NCBI GenBank assembly: GCA_905221605.1
Contig: CAJNDS010001384.1
Location: 1-20,541, forward strand
DNA from: Symbiodinium natans
Taxonomy: Eukaryota; Sar; Dinophyceae; Suessiales; Symbiodiniaceae
DNA: 20,541 nt
Reading direction: 5' to 3'
The position numbers were made by a program, and so were the translations under genes. The notes under the pieces were generated by a model. The model made no database searches. It saw nothing but the letters and a program-made list of their open reading frames with translations, and was not told where the DNA came from. Positions 9,621-18,566 of the stretch are shown here, piece after piece. The number at the start of each line of letters is the position of its first letter. Within the stretch, counting starts at the first letter, position 1.

Positions 9621-10237
9621 ATTTTGTGAAGGTGAACTACCTGGACAGGCGTTCCAAGAGCTGGTAATCCTTATCCTGGTGCATTTATGAAGGAGAACTA
9701 CCTGGCAAGGCTTTCCGCGAGCTGGAAATCCTTATCCTGGTGCATTTTACGAAGGAGAACTACCTGGAAAGGCCTTCCGCGAGCTGGAAATCCTTATCCT
9801 GGTGCATTTTATGAAGGAGAACTACCTGGAAAAGAGCTGGAAATCCTTATCCTGGTGCATTTTATGAAGGAGAACTACCTGGAAAGGCCTTCTGCAAGCT
9901 GGAAATCCTTATCCTGGTGCATTTTATGAAGGAGAACTGCTTGGAAAGCCTTCCGCGAGCTGGAAATCCATATCCTGGTGCATTTTATGAAGGAGAACTA
10001 CCTGGAAAGGCCTTCCACGAGCTCCTTATCCTGGTGCATTTTATGAAGGAGAACTACCTGGAAAGCCTCCAAGAGCTGGAAATCCTTATCCTGGTGCATT
10101 TTAGGAAGGAGAACTACGTGGAAAGGCTGTCCAAGAGCTGGAAATCCTTATCCTGGTGCATTTTATGAAGGAGAACTGCCTGGAAAGGCCTTCCAAGAGC
10201 TGGCAATCCTTATCCTGGTGCATTTTATGAAGGAGAA
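9621..10237. repeat. Sat2 tandem array (~62-bp monomer), small block
   Basis: About ten monomers with the blocks GAGCTGGAAATCCTTATCC, TGGTGCATTTTATGAAGG, AGAACTACCTGGAAAGGCC and TTCC(A/G)(A/C). Some monomers are shortened, for example near 9826-9840 and 10016-10030. The block is inserted between Sat1 arrays. On the right the junction is AGGAGAACACACAGGCTTTG, where Sat2 passes into Sat1 in mid-monomer. Long ORFs exist in all three forward frames and are repeat artefacts. Confidence 0.95.
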
Positions 10238-11514
10238 CACACAGGCTTTGATCACAGCCGGACCCAAATAGGGAGGGGAATGCAAGGCTGCATTCACACA
10301 GGCCCTGATCACATCCGGACCCAATTAGGGAGGGGAACGCAAGGCTCCTTGGCTGCATACACACAGACTTTGATCACATCCGGACCCAATTAGGGAGGGG
10401 AATGCAAGGCTCCTTGGCTGCATTCACACAGGCCCTGATCACATCCTGACCCAATTAGGGAGGGGAATGCAAGGCTCCTTCGCTGCAGTTACACAGGCCC
10501 TGATCACATCCCGACCCAATTAGGGAGAGAAACACAAGGCTCCTTGGCTGCATTTACACAGGTCTTGATCACATCCCGACCCAATTAGGGAGGTGAATAC
10601 AAAGGCTCCTTGGCTGCATTTACACAGGCCCTGGTCACATCCCGACTCAATTAGGGAAGGGAATGCAAGGCTCCTTGGCTGCGTTTAGACAGGCCCTGAT
10701 CACATCCCGACCCAATTAGGGAGATGAACACAAGCCTCCTTGGCAGCATTTTCACAGGCCTTGATCACATCCCGACCCAATTAGGGAAGGGAATGCAATG
10801 CTTCTTGGCTGCATTCACACAGGCCCTGATCACATCCGGACCCAATTCGGGAGGGGAATGCAAGGCTCCTTGGCTGCAGTCACACCACATCCGGACCTTG
10901 GCTGCATTTACACAGCCCTTGATCAATTAGGGAGGTAAATACAAAGGCTCCTTGGCAGCATCCACACAGGCCCTGATCACATCCCGACCCAATTAGGGAG
11001 GGGAATGCAAGGCTCCTTGGCTGCATTTACACAGGCCCTGATCACATCCCGACCCAATTAGGGAGGGGAATGCCAAGGCTCCTTGGCTGCATGCAAACAG
11101 GCCCTGATCACATCCCGACCCAATTAGGGAGGGGAATGCAAGGCTCCTTGGCTGCATTTACACAAACCCTGATCACATCCTGACCCATTTAGGGAGGGCA
11201 ATGCAAGGCTCCTTGGCTGCATTTACACAGGCCCTGGGAGGGGAATGCAAGGCTCCTTGGCTGCATTTACACAGGCCCTGATCACATCCCGACCCAATTA
11301 GGGAGGATCACAAGGCTCCTTGGCTGCATTTCGCACAGGTCTTGATCACATCCCGACCCAATTAGGGAGGTGAATACAAAGGCTCCTTGGCTGCAGTTAC
11401 ACAGGCCCTGATCACATCCCGACCCAATTCGGGAGGGGAACGCAAGGCTCCTTGGCTGCATTTCCACAGGCCCTGATCACATCCTGACCCAATTAGGGAG
11501 AGAAACACAAGGCT
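10238..11514. repeat. Sat1 tandem array, copy 2, second block
   Basis: Sat1 monomers continuing after the Sat2 block up to the Helitron fragment. From about 10865 to 11514 the order of variants, including a shortened unit reading CCACATCCGGACCTTGGC, matches 2480-3117 of copy 1. Confidence 0.95.
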
Positions 11515-12163
11515 CCAGGAAGATGGCACTGTCCTGGTGGAATGAGTGCAGGGCAAGACCGCTTCCCCAGCTCGTCTAGACTGCTTGCACAAAGCCTTGC
11601 AAGAGCTGAAAGCGCAGCACCGCCTCTACCGGGCAAACCCAGCAGTGGAGGGAGCCTTAACAAGAATGGAAATCATCCTCGCTGGAAAAGTGCAGCCGTG
11701 TACAAGCGCAGCGGCAACGACAGACCGCGAAACCTACCAAGGGCGCCAAACGGGGGAGTCCGGTGGCTCACACTCCTCGGCCTTGGGGGGCGAAGCGCAG
11801 CACTCGGAAAACGCAGCGGCCTCTGTCGAAACAATGGAAGAGAAGGAAGACAGGCTAGAGATGACGTACCTAATCCCCAAAGAGCTGAAAGCCCCCAGAG
11901 CGGACACTGTGGAGCTGCAGAAAATCCGAAGCACTTCGGAGCTCACGGACGACATGGACGTGAAGTTCTTCCCACACCTGTTTTCCACGGGCACAGGCGG
12001 ATGTCAGAATGGATATGGAAGCTTCTCCCAATACGCTCGCAAGCTCTCGGGCAACATCAACGTGAGGATCGGCAACCAGCAGGCTCCAGGCGGGAAGACC
12101 AAGTACCAAGCGGGCAAAGGTCAGGTGTTTACAGCCCTGAGGGACATCCCAAAAAGCACCTGA
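11515..12163 (+). pseudogene. Helitron-type transposase fragment, copy 2
   Basis: The duplicate of 3118-3765, with the same left junction (GGCTCCAG then GAAGATGG), the same 27-residue internal deletion and the same TGA at the right end (12161-12163). A G-to-T change turns the GGA codon of copy 1 into TGA at 11543-11545, seven codons after homology to the intact ORF begins, so this copy is further decayed. Roughly ten other substitutions separate the two, several of them changing amino acids (for example N to K in the PKEL..AP stretch, and W to C in the TGGW block). No start codon lies in frame before the premature stop. It travelled with the satellite block and did not insert independently. 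Confidence 0.82.
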
Positions 12164-12194
12164 GATTGCTTATCACTGAGCATTCTTTAGAGAA

Positions 12195-12945
12195 GAGAGC
12201 GCAGCGCAAGGCTCCTTGGCTGCATTTACCGGCCCTGATCACATCCCGACCGAACTAGGCAGGGGAACACAAGGCTCTGTGGCTGCATTTACAGGCCCTG
12301 ATCACATCCCGACCCAATTAGGGAGGGGAATGCAAGGCTCCTTGGCTGCATCTGCACAGGTCCTGCTCACACCCTGAAGGGAACACAAGGCTCCTTGGCT
12401 TCATACACGGGCCCTGATCACATCCCTACCCAATTAGGGAGGCCAAGGCTCCTTGGCTGCGTTCACGCAGGCCCTGATCACATCCGACCCAGTCAGGGAG
12501 GGAATGCAAGGCTCCTTGGCTGCATTGACACAGGCCCTGATCACATCCTGACCCAGTTAGGGAAGGGAACGCAAAGGCTCCTTGGGAGCAGTTACAAAGG
12601 CCCTGATCACATCCCGACCCAATTAAAGGCAAATACAAGGCTCTTTGGCTGCATTCACACAGGCCCTGATCACATCCCGACCCAATTAAGGAGGCAAATA
12701 CCTTGACTGCATTCACACAGGCCCTGATCACATCCTGACCAAGGCTCCTTGGCTGCATTTACCGGCCCTGATCACATCCCGACCCAACTAGGGAGGGGAA
12801 CGCAAGGCTCTGTGCCTGCATTTACAGGCCCTGATCACATCCCGACCCAACTAGAGAGGGGAATGCAGGGCTACCTTGGTTGCGCGGCCCTGATCACATC
12901 CCGACCCAATTAGGGAAGGGAACACGCTGCATTCTGATCACATCT
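12195..12945. repeat. Sat1 tandem array, inner block
   Basis: Diverged Sat1 monomers after the Helitron fragment. The first ~395 bp pair with 3800-4188 of copy 1. The rest (12590-12945) has no counterpart in copy 1 and contains truncated units. It grades into Sat2 at CATCTACATGGAAAGGCC. Confidence 0.92.
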
Positions 12946-13245
12946 ACATGGAAAGGCCTTGAAAAAAAGCTGGAAATCCTTATCCTGTCTTCAAATAGCT
13001 GGAAATCCTGGTGCTTTTTTTGCGAAGGAGAACTACCTGGAAATGCCTTCAAAGAGCTGGAAATCCTTATCCTGGTGCATTTTATGAAGGAGAATTATTT
13101 GGAAAGGCCTTCAAAGAGCTGGAAATCCTTATCCTGGTGCATTTCATGAAGGAGAACTACCTGGAAAGGCCTTCTTGGTGCATTTCACGAGGGAGAACTA
13201 CCTGGAAAGGCCTCTTATCCTGGTGCAATTTATGAAGGAAAACTG
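12946..13245. repeat. Sat2 monomers, irregular block
   Basis: Four to five irregular Sat2 monomers, with partial units and a T-run (GTGCTTTTTTTGCG near 13011). The block ends at a Sat2-to-Sat3 junction reading AACTGCCAGGATCGCCAACC. Confidence 0.9.
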
Positions 13246-14706
13246 CCAGGATCGCCAACCAATTAAGGAGAATCCCGGGCGACTCGGCTGCACATCCCAG
13301 CTGGAAAGCTTATCGTCAACCAATTAAGGAGAATCCCGGGCGACTCGGCTGCAAAGCTAGAAAGCTTATCGCCAACCAATTAAGGAGAATCCCAGGCGAC
13401 TCGGCTGCAAATCCCAGCTGGAAAGCTTATCGCCAACCAGTTAAGGAGAATCCCGGGCGACTCGGCTGCAAAGCTGGAAAGCTTATCGCCAACCAATTAA
13501 GGAGAATCCCGGGCGACTCGGCTGCAAATCCCAGCTGGAAAGCTTATCGCCAACCAATTGAGGAGAAGCCCGGGCGACTCGGCTGCAAAGCTGAAAAGAT
13601 TATCGCCAACCAATTACGGAGAATCCCAGGCGACTCGGCTGCAAAGCTAGAAAGCTTATCGCCAACCAATTAAGGAGAATCCCAGGAGACTCGGCTGCAA
13701 AGCTGGAAAGCTTATCGCCAACCAATTAAGGAGAATCCCGGGCGACTCGGCTGCAAATCCCAGCTGGAAAGCTTATCGCCAACCAATTAAGGAGAATCCC
13801 GGGCGACTCGGCTGCAAAGCTGGAAAGCTTATCGCCAACCAATTAAGGAGAATCTCAGGCGACGCGGCTGCAAATCCCAGCTGGAAAGCTTATCGCCAAC
13901 CAGTTAAGGAGAATCCCGGGCGACTCGGCTGCAAAGCTGGAAAGCTTATCGCCAACCAATTAAGGAGAATCCCCGGCGACTCGGCTGCAAATCCCAGCTG
14001 GAAAGCTTATCGCCAACCAATTAAGGAGAATCCCGGGCGACTCGGCTGCAAAGCTGGAAAGCTGATCGCCAACCAATTAAGGAGAATCCCGGGCGACTCG
14101 GCTGCAAAGCTGGAAAGCTTATCGCCAACCAATTAAGGAGAATCCCAGGCGACTCTGCTGCAAATCCCAGCTGGAAAGCTTATCGCCAACCAATTAAGGA
14201 GAATCCCAGGCGGCTCGGCTGCAAAGCTGGAAAGCTTATCGCCAACCAATTAAGGAAAATCCCGGGCGACTCGGCTGCAAAGCTGGAAAGCTTATCGCCA
14301 ACCAATTAAGGAGAATCCCAGGCGACTCGGCTGCAAATCTCAGCTGGAAAGTTTCTCGCCAACCAATTAAGGAGAATCCCGGGCGACTCGGCTGCAAATC
14401 TCAGCTGGAAAGCTTATCGCCAACCAATTAAGGAGAATCCCAGGCGACTCGGCTGCAAATCTCAGCTGGAAAGCTTATCGCCAACCAATTAAGGAGAATC
14501 CCGGCCGACTCGGCTGCAAATCTCAGCTGGAAAGCTTATCGCCAACCAATGAAGAGAATCCCAGGCGACTCGGCTGCAAATCCCAGCTGGAAAGCTTCTC
14601 GCCAACCAATTAAGGAGAATCCCAGGCGACTCGGCTGCAAATCTCAGCTGGTAAGCTTATCGCCAACCAATTAAGGAGAATCACGGGCGACTCGGCTGCA
14701 AAGCTG
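13246..14706. repeat. Sat3 tandem array (56/61-bp monomers)
   Basis: About 25 monomers with the blocks CGCCAACCAATTAAGGAG, AATCCCGGGCGACTCGGC, TGCAAA(TCCCA)GCTGG and AAAGCTTATCG. Two length classes differ by 5 bp: 61 bp with AAATCCCAGCTGG and 56 bp with AAAGCTGG. They often alternate in the first half, giving a ~117-bp dimer, while the last third is nearly all the 61-bp type with AAATCTCAGCTGG. Most monomers contain a HindIII site (AAGCTT). The array is flanked by Sat2 on both sides. No ORF of note is present. Confidence 0.95.
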
Positions 14707-16724
14707 CTTCCAAGAGCTGGAAATCCTTATCCTGGTGCATTTTATGAAGGAGAACTACCTGGCAAGGCCTTCCAAGAGCTGGAAATCCTTATCCTGGTGC
14801 ATTTTATGAAGGAGAACTACCTGGCAAGGCCTTCCAAGAGATGGAAATCCTTATCCTGGTGCATTTTATGAAGGAGAACTACCTGGCAGCCTTCCAAGAG
14901 CTGGAAATCCTTATCCTGGTGCATTTTATGAAGGAGAACTACCTGTCAAGGCCTTCCAAGAGCTGGAAATCCTTATCCTGGTGCATTTTATGAAGGAGAA
15001 CTACCTCGTCCAAGAGCTGGAAATCCTTATCCTGGTGCATTTTATGAAGGAGAACTACCTGGCAAGGCCTTGCAAGAGCTGGAAACCCTTATCCTGGTGC
15101 ATTTTATGAAGGAGAACTACCTGGCAAGGCCTTCCACGAGCTGGAAATCCTTATCCTGGTGCATTTTATGAAGGAGAACAACCTGGCAAGGCCTTCCAAG
15201 AGCTGGAAATCCTTATCCTGGTGCATTTTATTAAGGAGAACGACCTGGCAAGGCCTTCCAAGAACTGGAAATCCTTATTCTGGTGCATTTTATGAAGGAG
15301 AACTAACTGGCAAGGCCTTCCAAGAGCTGGAAATCCTTATCCTGGTGCATTTTATGAAGGAGAACTACCTGGAAAGGCTCTTATCCTGGTGCATTTTATA
15401 AAGGAGAACTACCTGGAAAGGCCTTCCGCGAGCTGGAAATCCTTATCCTGGTGCATTTTATGAAGGAGAACCACCTGGTAAGGCCTTCTGCGAGCTGGAA
15501 ATCCTTATCCTGGTGCATTTTATGAAAGAGAACTACCTGGAAATGCCTTCCGCGAGCTGGAAATCCTTATCCTGGTGCATTTTATGAAGGAGAACTACCT
15601 GGAAAGGCTTTCCGCGAGCTGGAAATCCTTATCCTGGTGCTTTTTTCTGAAGAAAAACTACTTGGAAAGGCCTTCCGCGAGCTGGAAATGCTTATCCTGG
15701 TGCATTTTATGAAGGAGAACTACCTGGAAAGGCCTTCCAAGAGCTGGAAATCCTTATCCTAGTGCATTTTATGAAGGATAACTACCTGGAAAGGGAAATC
15801 CTTATCCTGGTGCATTTTATGAAGGAGAACTACCTGGAAAGGCCTTCCGCAAGCTGGAAATCCTTATCCTGGTGCATTTTATGAAGGAGAACTACCTGGA
15901 AAGGCCTTCTGCGAGCTGGAAATCGTTATCCTGGTGCATTTTATGAAGGAGAACTACCTGGAAATGCCTTCCGCGAGCTGGAAATCCTTATCCTGGTGCA
16001 TTTTATGAAGGAGAACTACCTGGAAAGGCTTTCCGCGAGCTGGAAATCCTTATCCTGGTGCTTTTTTCTGAAGAAGAACTACTTGGAAAGGCCTTCCGCG
16101 AGATGGAAATGCTTATCCTGGTGCATTTTATGAAGGAGAACTACCTGGAAAAGCCTTCCGCGAGCTGGAAATCCTTATCCGGTGCATTTTATGAAGGAGA
16201 ACTACCTGGAAAGGCCTTCCAAGAGCTGGAAATCCTTATCCTGGTGCATTTTATGAAGGAGAACTACCTGAAAAGGCCTTCCGCGACCTGGAAATCCTTA
16301 TCCGGTGCATTTTATGAAGGAGAACTACCTGGAAAGGCCTTCCGCGAGCTGGAAATCCTTATCCTGGTGCATTTTATGAAAGAGCTACCTGGAAAGGCCT
16401 TCCGCGAGCTGGAAAAGGCAAGGCCTTCGAAGAGCTGGAAATCCTTATCCTGGTGCATTTTATGAAGGAGAACTAACTGGCAAGGCCTTCCAAGAGCTGG
16501 AAATCCTTATCCTGGTGCATTTTATGAAGGAGAACTACCTGGCAAGGCCTTCCAAGAGCTGGAAATCCTTCTCCTGGTACATTTTATGAAGGAGAACTAC
16601 CTGGCAAGGCCTTCCAAGAGCTGGAAATCCTTATCCTGGTGCATTTTATGAAAGAGAACTACCTGGCAAGGCCTTCCAAGAGCTGGAAACCCTTACGCTG
16701 GTGCATTTTATGAAGGAGAACCAC
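14707..16724. repeat. Sat2 tandem array, main block
   Basis: About 32 monomers of ~62 bp. Two subtypes are segregated. Type a (CTGGCAAGGCCTTCCAAGAG) fills 14707-15320 and 16412-16690. Type b (CTGGAAAGGCCTTCCGCGAG) fills most of 15400-16410. Inside the type b region, a marker monomer with GTGCTTTTTTCTGAAGAA recurs at 15637 and 16058, revealing a ~421-bp higher-order duplication. The apparent ORFs (ILVHFMKENYLE and similar) are open by chance of the repeat in all three frames. Confidence 0.95.
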
Positions 16725-16990
16725 GTTTGCTTGTCCTCAACCTGAATGGGGGCCATGTGCCAGGTGCTTATGCTCAACCAGAATGGGGTGCAGCCGAGTC
16801 GCTTCAGTCAACACAAAGTCCTGACACCAGCAATTCCTGTTTGCTTGCCTCAACCTGAATAGGGGCCAGCGTTTACCGCTCACACCGTGCGCTTTGGCTC
16901 AATATGAACAGCCTTAAGTCTTCATCCACAGCCATTTCGGGCGCAAGCCTCTGTCACCGCAAAAGGTCTTGAGAGCATTTTCGCATCCCT
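16725..16990. other. Transition region with repeated GCTT-CTCAA motifs
   Basis: Non-satellite sequence at the inner edge of Sat2. A short motif recurs at 16729-16740, 16766-16777, 16843-16853 and 16891-16902: GCTT, two to four bases, CTCAA, then usually a GAA a few bases on. A further example lies at 17589-17600. The first and third also share a following CCTGAAT(G/A)GGGGCCA. The fourth (CCGTGCGCTTTGGCTCAA, 16885-16902) resembles the 3' part of the dinoflagellate spliced leader. No ORF with support lies here. Confidence 0.55.
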
Positions 16991-17000
16991 TGTTTCTCAG

Positions 17001-17208
17001 CTCAACTGATGCGAGTTGCAATGGCCAACCGCTGCGGCTGTTGGGGGGCCTGAACTGCGAGCTGAAGTGGGACGGTGGCCCGATCGCAAATTTGCGGACC
17101 ATGGCCGGCCACGTCGCAGGCTCTGTGCGCTGGACAGCTGCTGGGCTGAATGAACCGGAAGCCCACAAATACCGTATTGCCATGCTGTTTCGACCTGTGA
17201 GCTTCTAG
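17001..17208 (+). CDS. Possible exon or gene remnant, unknown function
   Basis: An open frame of about 69 codons follows a candidate splice acceptor (CTTGTTTCTCAG ending at 17000) and stops at TAG 17206-17208. There is no in-frame ATG near its start; the first is in the middle, in the residues RTMAGH. Codon third positions are GC-rich and the composition looks protein-like (…CNGQPLRLLGG…, …GSVRWTAAGLNEPEAHKYR…), but I recognise no family. The upstream flank and acceptor closely resemble those before the ORF at 17742, so both may belong to a duplicated gene family or be a gene and its decayed paralogue. It could equally be non-coding. Confidence 0.3.
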
Positions 17209-17580
17209 GCCCTTCAGAACGTCACGGTCGGCGACGTCATCTCAGCCATGGGATCTGAAGCCCATAGTCACGAAGCACTGTCGCGGCAGACGCATCTGGC
17301 AATCCTGATCAACGGACGATGGCAGCCAGAAGAGCAGCCAGTGGCCGGACCGTTTCTTCTCTTAGAAAAGCTGCCGCGATGCAGGCTACGGCACAAGCAG
17401 TCGCTGGCAGAACATCTGTTTCACGCCAATCTTCATTCGCTCTGACTCTCAAAATTCCACAGAAACGGCCGGTCATGGGCTACTCGCTTCTTCTGTGCAT
17501 TGTTGAGCCATGTTGCACCTCTTTCTTGAGCTTGTGAGAAGGTAGGGACGGCCGAGCCTTCCCGTGCTTTTTGTTGCTTG
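17209..17580. other. Intergenic sequence, no supported gene
   Basis: GC-moderate sequence between the exon-like remnant and the second 5'-flank copy. A 65-codon ORF from ATG 17248 (context GCCATGG) ends at TGA 17443-17445. It has no recognisable domain and is too short to support. An antisense ORF also covers part of this stretch without support. Confidence 0.5.
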
Positions 17581-17741
17581 TGCAGCGCGCTTGGGCTCAA
17601 TTCGAATCGTTTTAAAGTCTTCATCCGTGTCCCGCTGCGGCCAGGCAACCATTGGGGTACAAATCTCAATCGTCGCAGCTGTTCGTTTCGTTTTTGGAAC
17701 ATGGCCGCTGTCTTGTTTCTCAGGTCGACTGGTGCGACAGC

Positions 17742-18359
17742 ATGCTCGAAGACACGTGCGAGGCCTTGGAGAGCAGAGACCACTCGATTCGCGACTCCGA
17801 ACAGGCGGACTTCGAGGACGGGTTCGACGACTGGGACTGGGTCGACAGTGAGATGCAGCGCGAAGCCGAGGAAGATGCGCGTGAGAGAGTACAGTGGAGC
17901 AAAGAAATGGAAATCCAGAATGAATACCGCCAGCGTCTCGCCAACATGACGGTGAAGTACCTGAACATGCAAGGTAGCGAAATCCACACCTCGAAGCCTT
18001 ATCCACTCTGCCATGTCGAACCGTGCGAGTCTTTCCGGGAAGCCTGGCTGCACACTTTGCACGAAGGAAACAGCCCAGATCGCCGTCTCTCCCTGCGCCA
18101 ACTACGTCTCAGACGACAAGAAATTAAGAAGCCTATCCCGGCGGAAACGCTGCAATATCGCAGCGCCAGGGAAGTCTTGCTTCACGATTTGGACAGCGGT
18201 CCTGCAGGACCCATCCCCCTCGACACCACGAAGCTGGTCTTGGGCGGGGGCGTGATCACAGACACCTGGAGCTGGCGTGAACTGTTGGGTCACAGCTTGA
18301 GCAACGACGTCGTGCACGTGCAAGTTGTCTACATCTCAGAGAAAGCCACAGGCCCGTAG
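17742..18359 (+). CDS. Acidic hypothetical protein
   Basis: A 205-residue ORF from ATG 17742 to TAG 18357-18359. The same frame is open upstream to about 17652 and crosses a candidate splice acceptor (CTTGTTTCTCAG, ending 17723), so the true start may lie in an upstream exon. Residues ~18-60 are rich in Asp and Glu with several Trp (DFEDGFDDWDW), then a charged, probably helical stretch (EAEEDARERV, EMEIQNEYRQR). The C-terminal ~60 residues (TTKLVLGGGVITDTWSWREL, then VVHVQVVYI) could be the end of a small beta-grasp or ubiquitin-like fold, but this is weak inference. Codon third positions favour G and C, supporting this strand over the antisense ORF at 17433-18101. It lies 207 bp upstream of the Helitron-type ORF on the same strand, but nothing shows that they form one element. 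Confidence 0.5.
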   Translation: MLEDTCEALESRDHSIRDSEQADFEDGFDDWDWVDSEMQREAEEDARERVQWSKEMEIQNEYRQRLANMTVKYLNMQGSEIHTSKPYPLCHVEPCESFREAWLHTLHEGNSPDRRLSLRQLRLRRQEIKKPIPAETLQYRSAREVLLHDLDSGPAGPIPLDTTKLVLGGGVITDTWSWRELLGHSLSNDVVHVQVVYISEKATGP

Positions 18360-18566
18360 AGCTGCCCATGTGAGTACGTTATGTCTCAGCAAGACAAGCC
18401 TGCAGAGCTCCAGTGTGTGCCACGAGAAAGAAACTGAGCAGCGAGCAAAGGCAGGACAGCTTTGTAAGTGCTCGAGCATGGCTTCTCAAGTTGCTTCACT
18501 GAGCCTGCTGCAGTGTTTCGGATACAGCCCCTAGGTGCAAAATCTGAGGATTCAGGATTCGTTGCC
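18360..18566. other. Spacer with possible splice sites upstream of the Helitron-type ORF
   Basis: This spacer contains a donor-like GTGAGTACG near 18371 and acceptor-like CTGCTGCAG and ACAGCCCCTAG sequences near 18504-18535, so a small 5' intron is possible. It lacks a recognisable promoter. The ORF before it has already stopped, so splicing would have to join a different upstream exon. Confidence 0.3.

Larger units (their letters stand above)
6507..12590. repeat. Subtelomeric segmental duplication, copy 2
   Basis: Second copy of the block at 129-4188, beginning exactly at CAAGACCAGG after the interstitial telomere. It contains, in order, the telomere-associated sequence, Sat1, a Sat2 block (9621-10237) absent from copy 1, more Sat1, the Helitron fragment and further Sat1. 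About 9000-9260 and 10630-10890 duplicate each other within this copy at an offset near 1629 bp. Copy 1 is joined as though recombined between those two internal repeats. Confidence 0.9.

Noticed and set aside
9687-10168. Plus-strand ORFs ILVHFMKENYLE / WCILRRRTTWKG / GAFYEGELPGKAF in Sat2, also at 13011-13235 and 15159-16465
   Set aside because: All three forward frames of the 62-bp monomer lack stops, so ORFs arise automatically. Frame shifts at partial monomers are not avoided.
13246-14706. CRISPR-like appearance of regularly spaced repeats in Sat3
   Set aside because: The whole 56/61-bp unit is repeated with no unique spacers, no cas genes are present, and the context is a eukaryotic chromosome end.
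17433-18101. Minus-strand ORF of 222 codons opposite the acidic ORF
   Set aside because: Codon third-position GC and the protein-like acidic and helical composition favour the plus strand; the antisense product has no recognisable motif. The plus-strand call itself is only moderately certain.
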